Of a stretch of 64,000 nucleotides of DNA, positions 9,531-22,649 are shown piece after piece; within the stretch, counting starts at the first letter, position 1; each line of letters opens with the position of its first letter. The position numbers and the translations under genes were made by a program. The notes under the pieces were generated by a model, which was not told the DNA's origin, made no database searches, and saw only the letters and a list, made by a program, of their open reading frames with translations. Source of the DNA: Diaporthe sp. PMI_573 (lineage: Eukaryota; Ascomycota; Sordariomycetes; Diaporthales; Diaporthaceae); NCBI GenBank assembly GCA_021399435.1, contig JAJTUP010000002.1, positions 2,852,001-2,916,000 of the forward strand, in the 5' to 3' direction.

Positions 9531-11459
9531 AACAGGTCTGGGGCTTACGGCCAAACGACTAGTTGTAATCCGCTTGGGCGAACCTGGTGCTTAGAGATTT
9601 TCTTTTGTAAGCATTTGACCCTTATCGCTTGCTCAAGATGAATCGTGTATCCATTTCTGTAAGCCACGTTTTCGCATTACAAGTTCTACTTATCTCAAAA
9701 CATTCAAGTGTCTGTTGAGATTATACAACTAGTCGTCTCTTAACTTGTTATAGCTTGCCGTTGCAAATCAATAAAGTTATCATCTGTTAATTTGGGGCTC
9801 TGTACTAAATATTAGTTTAAGTAACTGTCCACGTTAAATGATATTTTGGGAAAAAATTCGCTCCTTTTCCATTTCCATTTCCATAGCATCTTATTATCAT
9901 ATAGTGCCGTTTATAGATTTCAGACCAAAGCTCTGAGAATATCTCGATTAAGATACGTTAAGTTTATTTAGTAAACATCCGTACTGTGGCATCTAATTAC
10001 TATGTTAGACCCTGATATTTGGCCTAAACGGCATTTGTAGCGGGAATTATGATCTATGTTTGATTCAGGGAGCAGATTATGACCCTGACGGAGCTTAGGT
10101 ACAATGTCTTCCAGACCGTGAGGAGTGGCGCTTGGATGACCCCACAAAAGAGAACGCACGGTCTTGGAGCTGCAAAGAAGTTTAACGTACTCGGGCCTCG
10201 GCCAGGGGAAGGCAGGCTTCGATGAAGAGCTTTCCCGGCCCGTACGTGGTGGTGGTGTGCAGTAAGCACGCCCCCCTGAGCTTATTACACGAAGCTCGTT
10301 CTCGACGTTCTGTGTTCGGGCGGCAACTAGGAGAGGGGGTGGCGCTGGGGCGAACAATAGAGGTAACTGTCCCCGCTAGCTGCCTAGGACTCATTTGCTG
10401 GCTGTAAGATGACATCGAACGACCTCATCTGTGGCCAGTGGACTTGATATCGGAGTGGCAAGCTTGATCTCCGGCAGAACCAAGTAGCCAAGCGCACCAA
10501 AGTGGGCGGCACTAAAGCTAGTCTTTGAGCTGTAAGATAGATCGCGTGGGGCTAGACGGTAGTGTCGCTATTCGCGCTTATTATTGCCACTGGGGTCCCG
10601 CATTGTGGGCGGCCGTGGCGGACGCCTCGCCCGGTGCACTGGATCCTTATTCCCGTTCCTGCAGCTAGCCCCCCTGCGCGGCGCTGGTACCTGCACACTC
10701 TCCACGGTAGTGGTGCATTGTGTGCGGAGATCTAGCACACTCGGGCTTTGCATCTGCACCGCGTCTGCACCTGCGCCTGCATCTGTGACTGCATCTCGCA
10801 CCCGCTCGGACACCCGGATGACGTCCAGAAAGCTTCCTGCTCTTGGAACAGAGGGAGGAGCGGGAATGCCTATTGGAACATGGAGAAAACATCTGAGGCG
10901 GTGGATAGAAGGGAGATAGGCGTCATGAGCCCACTCAGGGCCAGGAGCGGGACCTCCAAGTCGCGAAAACAAGATTGGCCTGTGGTGTGTGCGTTGAGTC
11001 CCTGACCATGCTGATGATGTCCAGCCAGGTTTCCTGAGTCGGGTAGCCTGGTAGCTGACTGCAGGTTGATTCTAAGCTGGGGGCAGTATCTGGTCAGATA
11101 TGCTGCGAGTCCTGGCACGTAGGCATTCCGAGTGAATGCGAAAGCATGTGTCCGCTTCGGGAAGTCTGCTCCGGCCCCGAGAAGACGTCGAATCTATTTG
11201 CAACAGTGAGAGATTTCCGACACCCGCCAAGATTGTCCTCTTCGTCGTGAGGACGAATACGGGCCCTGGAGCAATCCAGGGCACCGGGCAGGCAACAGAA
11301 TCCGCTAGTAAGGTTGTCAAGACGCCCCGGGGTGAGGTCGTCTCCGGTTCCAATCTTCAGCCTCGAGCTGAGGCTGGGCAGATTAGGGCAGGAGGTCTCA
11401 ACTGCCGGGTGGTGAGTTGAGGGTTAACTTCGGGAGAACTGGCTGGGCATTCTTTGTGC

Positions 11460-11491
11460 ATGTGTTGTGTTGTGTTGTGTTGTGTTGTGTT
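11460..11491. repeat. Pentanucleotide microsatellite (TGTTG)n
   Basis: Six or so consecutive copies of TGTTG. A separate short repeat of GTGAAGAT follows at about 11505-11533. Both are simple repeats without coding potential. Confidence 0.9.
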
Positions 11492-12223
11492 TGAGTATGC
11501 GACCCTGAAGATGTGAAGATGTGAAGATGTGATGAGTCTGATTACAACAAGCTTCGGTTCCTGGGCTGGGCCTGGTATCCGTCAGCAGTCGAAGGCGTCG
11601 AAGGGCGGGACGAGACAAGCAAGCACAATGCAATACCGCGTTGTATGGCACAGGGACGGCCAAAGGCGCGGCGGCTTCATTAGCCAAGCGGTCCGAAAGA
11701 ATGTAACGCTGGGGGACAAGGTTTTGGGTCATGTCGCAGGAGCAGTCTTGTTGCCGTATTACACAGTACAGTACAGGCGCGCAGTACATGTTGTAGTCTG
11801 GCGGCCATCAGGGTGCTGTGAGTGGTAGAACAGAGATTGTAGGTGGATTGGGAGGCACATAAGGCGTGACACAATGCGATCTGACCGCGGAGAGGCACCG
11901 GGGCAGAGAGGCAGTGAGGGCATGGAAATCAACAAACAGCACTTGGCGAGATTTCCTGCGGGCCATGCCAAATGTCAGCCGAGTGAAGTGCGACTCAGAC
12001 CCAGACTTGCCAGACCCAGGCCCAGGCGTTCAGGCCCCTCCCGCCTGCAGCTGCCTCGGAGGTTTGTTCCTGTCCTGCATGTGCATGCAAGCCAATGTTG
12101 TCGGGGTGGATTGCTGTAGTGTACGCATTTGACTGCTGAACAGTAGATGGTCCAGCACGGCAGGAGCCATGTGTTGACTGTCCCTCCCGTCCCGCAGCGT
12201 TTGCAGCACACACTCGAACCATA

Positions 12224-12262
12224 AGTACCTACCTAGGTACCTACCTAGGTAGGTAGGTACCC
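12224..12262. repeat. Palindromic TACCTAGGTA repeat cluster
   Basis: Alternating ACCT and AGGT tetramers form overlapping palindromes containing the AvrII-like core CCTAGG. The same core recurs in other intergenic stretches at 26503, 34056, 59571 and 61309. It could fold into a hairpin. Confidence 0.85.
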
Positions 12263-13255
12263 ATGTACATAACGAGGGTGCCGTCCGAGGACAAAGCAGC
12301 CACAGAGTGAGCTGTACCGTAGAAAGACACAGGCTACTGGAGACGGGCACGTCCAACGTCCAGTCTACACGGCACACTACCTGGGTACAATGAGCTGGTC
12401 CAGGTGCTCCCCTGCCCGAAGCTTCCAGTCCAGGTCCAAGGCCCAGCCACAAACCACCCCTTCCCCAAAAAGCTGAAGAAAGAGAACGGGCCGCCCCCTC
12501 CCCCCTCCCCGGCCCCATGTCGCTTCGCTCGGCTTCGCTTCGCCTGCTCCATTCCCAATTCTAATCCCACTACCAGTACCACTACCAATGCCAGTCCTAC
12601 CACCGAAGCACTCTTCCATTTCATCCTGAGCCACCATCCCCGCTCGCCAAAAGCGCCGCCACACAGACAAGAAACGCTCCGTGCCGATCGGACCAGGACA
12701 GGCCAGGACAGGCGAGTGCAAGGCCAGGGCTTCTTGCTAGGAGAGCGTGTGTTGTTGGGTGCTCTACACACTACTCCGTGCTCTTGGGCCTCAAGTCGAA
12801 CTCGCCAGCACAACCCTAGAAAACCTACCTTGACCTCTCTCCTTCTCTGCCCTTCCTCTGGTCGCCTGCCTTGCCTGACTCCGTCTTGTCATGCCAATGC
12901 CCATATTGACGGGGCCAGCCTGCCAAGCCCGGCCCGAAATGCTGCTGCTATCGCTGCTGCTGCTGCTTACCACCTAGACCCCGAGCTAGAGCTGTCTCGT
13001 CTTGGCCCTGTCCATACTAAACTAGTCCTCTTGTCGTTCATCCATCACGGCCTTTAACCTCCTCACGCCCGACCTCTCACTTTGCACATCACGGCGACAG
13101 AGATCCGAGCTTGGATCATGGTGAGCCGTGGGGGCAACCGACCCACACATTTCGACACACCCCGACGATACGATAACGAACGAGACCCAATCGCCGCCGG
13201 CTGTTGTCTACCTTCAGGCGAACCCGACACGCCGCGAATAGGCAGCTTCCAACCA

Positions 13256-13291
13256 GCTCAGGCTCAGGCTCAGGCTCAGGCTCAAGCTCCC
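13256..13291. repeat. Hexanucleotide repeat (AGGCTC)n
   Basis: Five near-perfect AGGCTC copies lie in the leader region upstream of the RasGAP gene. It is a simple repeat. Confidence 0.85.
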
Positions 13292-13754
13292 TCCTCGCCC
13301 TCCTGCCGCACGAGGCTGGCCCAAGAAAGGCTCATCTGGGCCTCGGCTTGCGCCAGACGCCAATCAGGATCCAGTGCCACTCCGACCCGTTTGCCCGGCT
13401 GTCTTGCGAACCCACTTGAGAGCCTCGCCTATTCCCATTCCAAGTCGGAGAAGCCAGCAGAACCCAATTGCGTCGGCCTCTGATTCGCAATTCGCTCTCC
13501 ACCACGCCGATCGTGACTCGAGAGCTGCAGAATATCGCACCCGTGGTAGCGACTGCATCGCACTTGCGGCCCGAGGGTGGGTACCGACGCATTCGTCTGG
13601 GCCTTCTGGACAGTCTAGAGCCAGCCCGCCTTCTAGAATAATTGGCACTTCTCTTTCAACTACGGTGGACGCCAGCTGGTCGCCTCCGCTCCAATGCGCA
13701 TCCTCAATACCTCCGCGAATGTGGCCCGGTCTGTCGAGCATTCATCCTTCCGGA

Positions 13755-16700
13755 ATGGATGCCCGCCGAATGTCTCCAGACGGTTCCTCTCGTCCACCTC
13801 CCCGGCCACGCCGGCCGTCGGCTTCACTTAGTTCTGTACCCTTGCAGCGAACATTCGACCCGGCCTCTGGCGGAGCACCGGTACTAGGTTGGATAAGCCC
13901 CTTGCTTTAGCTCCTCCCCTCCTGATCCTCTACCCAGCACAGATGCACTCAGTCCCTCGTGGGACACGGACAGCCTTGCAGCCCGCATTGGAGGTTTTTT
14001 TGGTCACGTTTTCGCTCCGCATATCAAGGAAGGATTAGCTAACTTGGCTTCAGGGGGCGTTGCACGTAGGACCTCTGCGGGTAATCTTCGCAGCACGACA
14101 TATCGCCCTGTAAACCCCACGGGCGCCCAAGCCACCGTAAGGGCCGTCACACCAGAGCCCACCGAACACGGCGCACAAGAGCCCACGGGCACAAACAACT
14201 ACGGTGAACCCGGCACGCCCGTGCCAGGTGCAGCCGTCAACCACTCCCTCGGGCCAACGTCGCCACGAAGCTCTTCCCCAAGATCTATACCGAATGTGCC
14301 AGGCAGCGCCATGTCCAGCTCCTCGAGTACTGCCCGACGACAGGGGGTCGTCTTCAACGACCATTTCCCCAGCTCCCTCGACAGCGCCTCCTCGAGCCCT
14401 CCCGCGAGACATCCAATCCGCCCTCGGGGCCATACGCTGGACAGCCCATACCGCCAGCCCTCCGCCGCGCCCGCATCAGAAAGTTCAAGACATAGGGTAG
14501 GATCGGTGTCGTCTTCGGGGTCGATGGGCTCGATGCCGCCTCATGAGGACGCGTTACGCGGGCCTCCCGTGCCACGGCACTCCCCAGCGATCGAGTCCGC
14601 CGGGTACCCTTCCGTCTATCCTGCGCGACCCACTGATCTGCATATCCATACCGGGGTGACCACAAAGGAAAAGAAAGGGCTCACCCGAGCGAAGCTAATG
14701 AAGCGAATCTCCCGACCAACCTCCCCGATGATGTCGCCACCGCCTTCTGTGGACTCTTTACCTCTGCCTGTACCGACCGACGATGCGAACAAGGTTCTGC
14801 TCTTGATGAAAACCCTGTGTGGGCGGATGAGGGGAGAGGCTTCATATCAGAACGAGGCCAACGGCCAATGGCACTCGGGGTTGTGCTACATAGAGGAAGA
14901 AAAGGGCAGTCTTATGTTCGATTCCGGAGAGCACGGCCCGTTCCACACGTCCGTCATATCTGACTTGCGGGGTTGTCGAGTACTCCCCGTGCACAAACCA
15001 GGCCTAGAACGGCCGTGCCTCGAGATCGTCAATTCCCACAGCGGCGTGGAGGTGCTTTTGTGGCCTCATGTTGCAGAAGAGTTGGATTTGTGGCTTGCTG
15101 CCCTGCTCTGCTGGCAGCAGGTCCGGCCGAGCACGATGCGAGTTAACAGCCAGTCAACCACACCAACATCACAATACAGACCCGAGTTGATGCGAAGGGG
15201 CTCATCCACCGCGTCAAATTCGGGCGCAATAATCAAAGTTAGCAGGGTCTCAATATGGGACAAGGGTGCTGCTCATTCACCTCGTGCGATTGTCAAGAGG
15301 ACCTCCACGCGGGATTTGCGGTCGCCACAGACGGGCTGGAGGAAGGTGTCGTGTATTCTGTCAGACAACGGGGAGCTCAAACTCATCTCGGAGAACGATG
15401 TCACGGTTCTCTGTATCATCTCTCTCTCACAATTATCACGATGCGCCATACAGCAGCTCGACAAGTCAGTCTTGGATGAGGAGTTCTGCCTAGCCATTTT
15501 CCCGATGTACTCCTCAACGTCTACTCAGCTCTCAATCTTCAGGCCCGTGTACATCTCCTTGGATCACAGGGTGCTATTCGAGGTCTGGTTTGTCCTGCTA
15601 CGCGCGTTTACAGTGCCTGAGGTTTATGCGTTGGATACGGAAAACGACGACCAAGTCCTGGAGGTCACAGACTTTGACGCGGACCTCCCTTTTCAAATGT
15701 TCAGGGTCGAGAAGACGATAAATCTGCGCGTGATCGAAGCAAAAGTGGGCGGGCCTACCTCGCCGCAAGCCGCTTCGCGAGATCGACACGGCAGGAATCA
15801 CGACGACGCCTTCGTGGGCAATTATTTTGCGGAGGTTATGCTGGATGGTGATGTTCGTGCGCGGACAATCACAAAAGTCGACACACGAAATCCCTTTTGG
15901 CGGGACGACTGCGAGTTCGCAGACCTGCCGGCGAACCTACCATATCTTTCAGTAATCTTAAAGCGGATTGATGGAAATCTGGAAAGCATGGCACACCAAT
16001 TACAAGCGTCTCTGGGCTTACCGAGGACGGGAAACCTGACAGAGGTTTCCTGCGGCTCTGTGGATCTCCCATTGACGCAGCTCGACCGAGGCAAGGATCA
16101 CGAGCAGTGGCTTCAGATTTATGATGAGCGCCAACAGTCCATTGGCACCATGCTCTGCAAGGTTCGCCACGAGGAGGTCGTGGTATTTCTCGCCAGGGAC
16201 TACCAGCAATTGTCCGAGATGCTTCACAAATTCAGTTCTGGGCTGACTGCGCAGATCTCGGAAGCTCTCCCCGGACAACTGCGACGCTTGGCAGAAATCT
16301 TCCTGAATGTCTTTCAAGTCTCAACCACTGCAAGCGATTGGTTGATGGCGCTGGTGGAGGACGAAATCGATGGCATCGGACAGCAGTCTCAATTGAGGAA
16401 AATGAGGTTTAGCCGTCGTCTCAAATCCAGCGAGAATTTGGACGTCTCAAATCCCTATGAGCGAGAGGCGCTCCGGGACATGGGAAAATCTCTGGCCGGC
16501 GAGGCCAACCTGCTTTTCAGGGGCAACTCTTTACTCACACAAGCCCTCGAGTTCCACATGAGGCGTTTGGGGACCGAGTACATTGAAGAGATTTTGGGCG
16601 ACAAGATCTTTGAGATTAACGAGATCAATCCAAACTGCGAGGTTGACCCCGGGAAATTGCAACAAGGCGAAGACATTGGCCAGCATTGGGACCAGTTGTT

Positions 16701-17952
16701 GCAGTTCACAAACGAAATATGGGACTGTATTGCCAAATCAGCAAGCAGATTTCCCCCAGAACTCCGACACATTTTGAAATATATCCGCGCTGTTGCGGAG
16801 GACAGATACGGCGACTTTCTCCGCACTGTGGCCTTCACCAGTGTCTCTGGCTTCCTTTTCCTGCGATTCATCTGCCCAGCCATACTCAACCCAAAGTTGT
16901 TTGGTTTGCTTCGAGACTACCCACGTCCCCGAGCTCAAAGAACACTGACTCTTATTGCGAAGGCATTGCAGGCGCTTGCTAACCTTTCCAACATTGGCAA
17001 GAAAGAAGTTTGGATGGACCCGATGAACCGTTTCCTCAGCTCCCGCCGCCAGGCTCTCAAAGACTTTATTGACGAGATATGCGCAATACCAGCGGAGCGC
17101 TCGAACTGCATACTGCCCGCGTCCTACTCGACCCCAATCACCATCCTGGGCCGCCTTTCACCTCTTGCCCGCGAGGGCTTTCCCTCGCTTCCGTACCTGG
17201 TCGATCATGCGCGGAGTTTTGCCCTTCTCGTCAGACTATGGGTGGACAACCAACCTCTCAGTGGTGACGCCGAGAACCAGTACGATGGCGAACTCCTCAA
17301 GTTCCATAGGTTATGCGTCAGTCTCCAGCAACGAGCTGACCTTTGTATGGCACGCATCGACAGTGTTCGCGCAGCCGACATCGAGAACTCAAGCCAACGC
17401 ACAGACTCGGACGGTGCCCTTGCTGACGCCATGGAGCACGTCAGCCTCGCTGAATCTTCGAACACAATGTCCCAGAAATCAGGCACCAGCACCTCATGGA
17501 TGGACCGTGACCGGCCACCTGGCTCATCTGACGGTAGCTCGCTGGATGACACTCGAGGCCAGGGACTGCGTTCTCACCGCTCGTCTGAGAGGTGGGCCAG
17601 TGGACTGCGGCAAGCTGTGGGCAATGCCGGCGAGCTGTCGGACCGAAGGTATCATCACGGATCCATGAAATCTCTTCGGAGTGGCAAAAATGCGAGAAAA
17701 TTCCTGTCCGGATTCCTTCGCAAGGTCGATCGGACAGACAGTCCGGAAGCTTCAGGCTCGAGTGGAAGTCCTTCAGTATCACCATGGCAGAACGGCAGTG
17801 GTGATAACAACATTGGTTCTGCATACAAATCAGGGTCTGGCTCGACAACGCCGACGGGCACGTTGAAAGGCAGGGATAAGGAAAAAGGGAGGAGCACCTT
17901 TGGCGGCCTGGCGGAGGCCTGGAAAGAATTCGACCCGTCCTCCAGGCACTAA
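13755..17952 (+). CDS. Ras-family GTPase-activating protein, Bud2-like
   Basis: The main exon is open from about 14054 to 17952. Its first ATG lies well inside conserved sequence, and just before it is an intron 3' end (GCTAAC, then TTCAG at 14053). I join it to 13755-13887 (start MDARRMSP) across a donor GTTGGA; the phase fits and the total is about 1343 residues, but the donor is weak. The protein has a Ser/Pro-rich N-terminus, a PH-like region (around residues 260-400), a C2 domain (around 595-690, with LRVIEAKVGG and DTRNPFW) and a RasGAP domain. The arginine finger is in LFRGNSL (about 865) and the FLRFICPAILNP signature is near 975. A basic low-complexity tail follows. PH-C2-RasGAP order matches Bud2/Cla2, which stimulates GTP hydrolysis by Rsr1/Bud1 in cell polarity. 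Confidence 0.87.
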
Positions 17953-19120
17953 AGGATGATTTCACGACAGTCCGGAGGCCGAAGTCATTGTACCATCATT
18001 AAAAAATCATGGCGGCAACTTATTCTTCTTTTCTACTACTTCATCTTCTATTATTACTACTACTACTATTATAACGAAAGTCAACGGCCGGGAATCTGAT
18101 GGGAGTTCAAGGCGAGGCACGAGAGAAGACAAAAGAAGGAGGCGCATTTTGATGCATTCCAGAGAGGCGGCCACCCGTTAGCATTCCTCACAACAATTAC
18201 TTACCACATCACGCCGCGAACCGCCATCCCCAACCATCGATCTATCAACCTTCCGTGTTGATGCCTCCTGCCAACAAGGGCGGGCCAACGAGGCGCCCAG
18301 GAGTACTGTCTCTCTTCTCTTCCAGTTTTTTTTTTTTTTTTTTGCTTCATGTTTCCGTCATCGGGTCGGCCTCGAAAGCTCTTGAATCACGATACCTATA
18401 TTGCAACTCCTTTTTATATCTTCTGGGATGAACGATAGATTGGGGGTTTCTGTCTTGGATAGAGAGATACCACCATCGCCAACTTTTTGATGGTTTTTTC
18501 CTTCGAGTCTCTTCCTCGTATCGGCAACCGGCGCGAGCTCTAGGTTTTCATTTCGAACAAACTTTACGTCCACAATTAAGTCCTGGGCAGCAGACTGGGC
18601 AGCTGCTGGACGGGTTGGGGACAAGTGTATGTATGGATCCGTCCTCCCGAGACGGAGGATCCTCCTATTGTCCAGATATTGGTCACTAGTGCCTGGCAGG
18701 ATAGCCCTTCTATATCTTGGGCAGCACTGCCCTGTGGAGATGACACATCGTGGCAGAACGCGGTACCCCAAGCACGCGCGCCATCTGATCGTGACGGGAT
18801 GATGGCACTCAACGAAATCCCAAGCGTTTGAAACTACATCATCGCAATTATGACATACAATTGACTTGCCCCTTGTTCGTGTTTGGTTCAATTCTCTCGT
18901 GGCTCATTACGCAGATGTTTTGAAGGGTCTGCGACGGCTGGTATCTGTGACTTCTTCCCTGTAAAACGCCCATCCATATGTCAAGCAAACCACAAAATAC
19001 CCCGTCCGAAGTGTAGTGTGTGAAAAACAAAAAGATCATAGCTTTTCTATGGAACTCTTTTGAGACCATTGCGATGTCCCCGCCTTCTCCCTTTCTCACT
19101 AGCTGTAGGATCGCGAACCT
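17953..19120. other. Convergent 3' intergenic region
   Basis: It lies between the 3' ends of the RasGAP and cyclophilin-40 genes. It contains TATTATTACTAC-type low-complexity sequence near 18037-18075 and a T16-18 run near 18326-18343. The 177-codon minus frame at 18891-18358 matches no family I recognise and overlaps plus-strand open frames; I treat it as chance. Confidence 0.5.
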
Positions 19121-20379
19121 TTAGGTGAAGAACTTCTTATAGGCGGCCTTCTCCTTGGCCACCCGCGCGGCAATGCTCTTCTTCACATCGGCCAGCTCCT
19201 TAGCAACGGCGGCGTCGCCAGGGACCAGCTGGTTCGCGGCGGTGAGGTCCGCCACTGCGTTGTCCTCGTCTCGCAGGCGCACATGGGCCTGGCCGCGGCG
19301 GAACAGGGCCTTAGCCTTCTCCGCGTTCTTGAGACCGCCAACGGCGAGAGCCGAGGTGGCGTAGCTGGCCGCACTGTCCCAGTTGGACAGCTTGATGTTC
19401 ATCAGCGCGGCGTTGCTGTTGAGCGTGAAGCGCACAGCGTCCATCTTGGCCTTGATGTCCGCAGACGCGGCGGCGTCGCCCGCAGCGTCAAGGTCCGGGT
19501 CCTCGTTAAGGTACCGCAGCCCCTTCTCGTACTTGTCCAGCGCGGTGGCCACGTCGCCCGCCTTGAAGGCTTTGTTGCCGAACTCCTTGCACTCGGACGC
19601 GATCTGCAGCACCTTTTGCGCGGACAGCTCCTCGGCCTCCTTGCCGTCGGTGGTCGTTCCCTTCTCCTTGGACAACTCGTCCTCGGGGAAATCCTCGTAG
19701 GGGTCGCCCAGCGCGTCTGGCTTGTTGCTCGCAGCGGTGGCGCGCTCCGCCTCCTCGCCCAGAAGCTCACCGCAGTCGGCGATCACCGCGTCCTGCTTGG
19801 GCTTGTCTCCAGACTCAGTAGGGAGGTTCTCGATTTGGCGGATAATAGACTTTCCAGTGAGGACCTCGCCGAAGACAACGTGCTTGCCGTCCAGGTGGGG
19901 CGTGGGGACGGTGGTGACGAAGAATTGTGAGCCGTTGGTACCTGCCATACGCATCTGTCAGCTGGCACCGCCTATGCAAACCCCCTCGGGAACGACGGGG
20001 GAAGAGTCCTCAACTTACCGGGACCAGCGTTGGCCATGGACAAGAGGAAGGGCTTCTCGTGCTTGAGCTCAAAGTTCTCGTCCTCGAACTTCTCGCCGTA
20101 GATGGACTCGCCGCCGGTGCCATTGCCGGCGGTGAAGTCACCGCCCTGGATCATGAACTGCTTGATAACACGGTGAAAGCCGGAGCCCTTAAAGTGGAGG
20201 GGCTTTCCGGACTTCCCGACGCCCTTCTCGCCGGTGCAGAGGGCGCGGAAGTTCTCTGCAGTCTTGGGCACGATATCGTTGTACAGCTCCAGGACGACAC
20301 GACCGGCAGGGCGCTGGCCGATGCTGATGTCGAAGAAGACGCGGCTGCGTCCTGCGGGGTTGGATTCTTCGGTAGCCAT
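19121..20379 (-). CDS. CPR6: Cyclophilin-40-type peptidyl-prolyl isomerase with TPR domain
   Basis: Exons 20379-20019 and 19941-19121 give about 393 residues. Residues ~10-180 are the cyclophilin domain ([43 protein letters not shown], then [11 protein letters not shown] and HVVFGEV). The [15 protein letters not shown] and SQFF blocks contain the active-site Arg, Phe, Met and Gln. The C-terminal ~190 residues are TPR-rich ([47 protein letters not shown]), as in Cyp40/Cpr6, a co-chaperone that binds the C-terminus of Hsp90. The single 77-nt intron falls inside the conserved [12 protein letters not shown] motif, in phase 1. Gene order and regulation say nothing further; no heat-shock element was identified with confidence. 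Confidence 0.93.
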
Positions 20380-21925
20380 CTTTGAGTCGGCGGGTTGTGG
20401 GATGTTGTTGGAGTTGTGTACGCAGGTGACTGCCTGTTGCAAGCTGCGGGAGAAGGCACAGCAGACACACGCCTTGAAAACGGACGGAGGCGAAGTGGTC
20501 GAGGAGCGTTGGTAGCGATTGTTGTGGTTCAAACAGAGCTGCGGTCGGACCAATTGGGCATGCCAATCTCAAAGCTGAGGAGAACAAACCTTGAGGATAG
20601 GTTGGGGGTTTGTGCAGGCAGCAGTGAGAGAGCAGGAGTGTTTGCTGCTTGTTCTTCGTGAACCTTCTATGCAGCCATCAAGCGGGGCTCGTTCCTGAGC
20701 CACATCCCTGTCAAGAGCTCAGCTCAGGGTCAGAAGGTGGGGTTTCTGGGACGGCCGTGGAGGGGCAGGTAGTCGTCTACCTGCCTCGGCACGGAACGAG
20801 ATGTCCACTGTGTATTCGTTTATGATTCACCATGGCAACTGTCACACTTTTGCTCTTTGATGTGTTCTCACGTCCTTGAATCGCGGCTTTGTCATTTGCA
20901 AATGACATTTACACATCTGGATGAGGACTGGCCTGCTCTGCTTCGCAGATTCATCTGTTTCTCCACCAAGAGAATAGAGCTCGACAATAACATGACTGGC
21001 TGACTACAAGTTCCACGCAGCATAAGCAGCAGGGTGGAATGACTTTAAAACCATATGGATTTACAATAAATGTCTGAAGTTTCTAGAACTTTCCAAGCTA
21101 TTCACACATAGTAAGCAAGAAATAGGCCACGTCTCACAGTCTGTCGTCTCTTAAACGGCGACCGACTGATCAAGTCCAACTAGTGCAAAGAGGCTACTAC
21201 ACTAATGAAGTCTATCTGCACTTGCAGTCAGACTGGATAGTCTTTCCAATTGTAGTTGTAATGATAGCTTATATGCTCTCAACATGGCTATATTCTTCGC
21301 AATGTGTTTCTGAGCACTAAACTCAAGCTAGGATTGACACAGTGTCTAGGTTTGTACATTGATCGCCATTTTTCCCTCACCAAAATCATTACTCCACCAC
21401 AGATTGTCATCTGTGGAATCCTTGTGCAGCGTGTAAATCAGCTACCCTGGCAGACTAAAGTTTGCAAGAGGGCATGTTATATAGGATTTAGAATGTAATG
21501 TCATGGCTCATAGACAAATCAAGGAAACCGCTGAGACGGTTTTCACTACTGCTAGCAAATGTAAACCACTCGGCCCAGAGACTAGAATTTCCAATCAACA
21601 TTGGAAATACCAAGCAGTATATAAGAGCTGTACCGTCACAACTGCCCTGTATTATCTAGACTCTAATTCTCTTCCATTTATGCTCCCCGATGTAAAGTGA
21701 ACCACACCATAAACTATGACCCTTTGGGTGAATGTGCCTATCGAGCTTGGTGATTGATCTTTGGGGGCCCAGTTGCTCAGCCCCGTGGCCCAAGAGGGAA
21801 ATCATTGAAGCAAGTCTAAGCTGAAAGAGCCCAGCATGAATTACAATGGACATACCAAGGGAATGGTACGTATTGGCATCAACTGAGATTCTTGTGGCTT
21901 CTATCAGCTGCGAGCCTTGTGGTCG
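20380..21925. other. Intergenic, no gene seen
   Basis: It holds the upstream region of the cyclophilin gene and AT-richer sequence to the 3' end of the deacylase gene. Short open frames at 21304-21498 and 21503-21700 show no motif. No repeat or RNA was recognised. Confidence 0.5.
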
Positions 21926-22649
21926 TTAGGTGCTGCCTGGTTTGGCCAGATCCTCTGCCTCCTGTTTCCCGGCTGTGAGCTCCAATGTGACCTAGCAGAG
22001 GATCATTAGCAAGTATGTCCCTTTGGAATTCAGGGCAGGAAGAATGGAAAGATGTACCGGCCCGTCGTTTACAAGTGCAACTTCCATCATGGCCTGAAAG
22101 ACTCCATCCTTCACCTTGTCCGCTGCATAACCCTCCGTTACCTTACTCAGAAAGTAATGGTACAGCCGCTTGGCTTCTTCTGGTGCTAGGGCTTGGTGGA
22201 AGCTTGGTTTATTGCCTTTCTTGGTGGATGCAAGTAGGGTAAACTGAGACACGCAAAGGACCTCGCCCCCGATGTCTTGAACGTTCTTCTTCCACTATGC
22301 AAGATGTCAGACAAGGGGACAGCACAGGATGCACGACGAAGGTGAGGAGTTCAGCTTGTGTGAAACTGGGGTTGTGGGGGGGGGGCCAAATACCCTTCCG
22401 CCGTTCTCATCGTCCCATAGTTTCAGCTTGATGACCTTGGCCGCGAGGCTGTCGGCCTCTTTTTCCGTATCCCCTGGGGCCACGGCGGCAAAGACGAGAA
22501 CCCCCTTACCTATGGAGGAAACCAGCTCCTTTTCCACCGTGACAGATGCGGAAAGCACCCGCTGGAGGATGGCTGCGAGTGACTGATGAGAAGGACTAGG
22601 AACACACCACACAGGCACACGGGAAAGTACAAGGTAACTCACCCTTCAT
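21926..22649 (-). CDS. DTD1: D-aminoacyl-tRNA deacylase (DTD family)
   Basis: Four exons (22649-22643, 22572-22394, 22294-22058, 21991-21926) give about 162 residues. The first coding exon has only seven bases (ATGAAGG); joined to exon 2 it restores the family N-terminus MKAILQRVLSASV. The protein has the DDENG and WKKNVQDIGGEV stretch and both diagnostic motifs: CVSQFTLLAS and NDGPVT. The latter is assembled across the last intron, between Pro and Val. The family is a homodimer that hydrolyses D-amino acids (and glycine) from mischarged tRNAs, with the two motifs from opposite subunits forming the pocket. Reading through the last intron would replace VTLEL by an unrelated tail. Intron 2 carries a long G/C homopolymer. 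Confidence 0.9.

Larger units (their letters stand above)
9531..13754. other. Long intergenic and 5' leader region of the RasGAP gene
   Basis: This stretch of about 4.2 kb has no recognisable gene. The first 500 bases are AT-rich; the rest is GC-rich with many chance open frames on both strands. It contains a TGTTG-type microsatellite (11460-11491), a GTGAAGAT repeat (about 11505-11533), an ACCTAGGT cluster (12224-12262) and an AGGCTC hexamer run (13256-13291). The part nearest 13.7 kb, with pyrimidine-rich tracts, is probably the promoter and leader of the RasGAP gene. Confidence 0.5.

Noticed and set aside
12404..13057. 217-codon plus-strand open frame upstream of the RasGAP gene
   Set aside because: Pro/Ser-rich composition from pyrimidine-rich leader DNA, no domain, and dense opposite-strand frames indicate a low-stop region.
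18358..18891. 177-codon minus-strand frame between RasGAP and cyclophilin genes
   Set aside because: No recognisable motif, AT-rich 3' flank, and overlapping open frames on the other strand.
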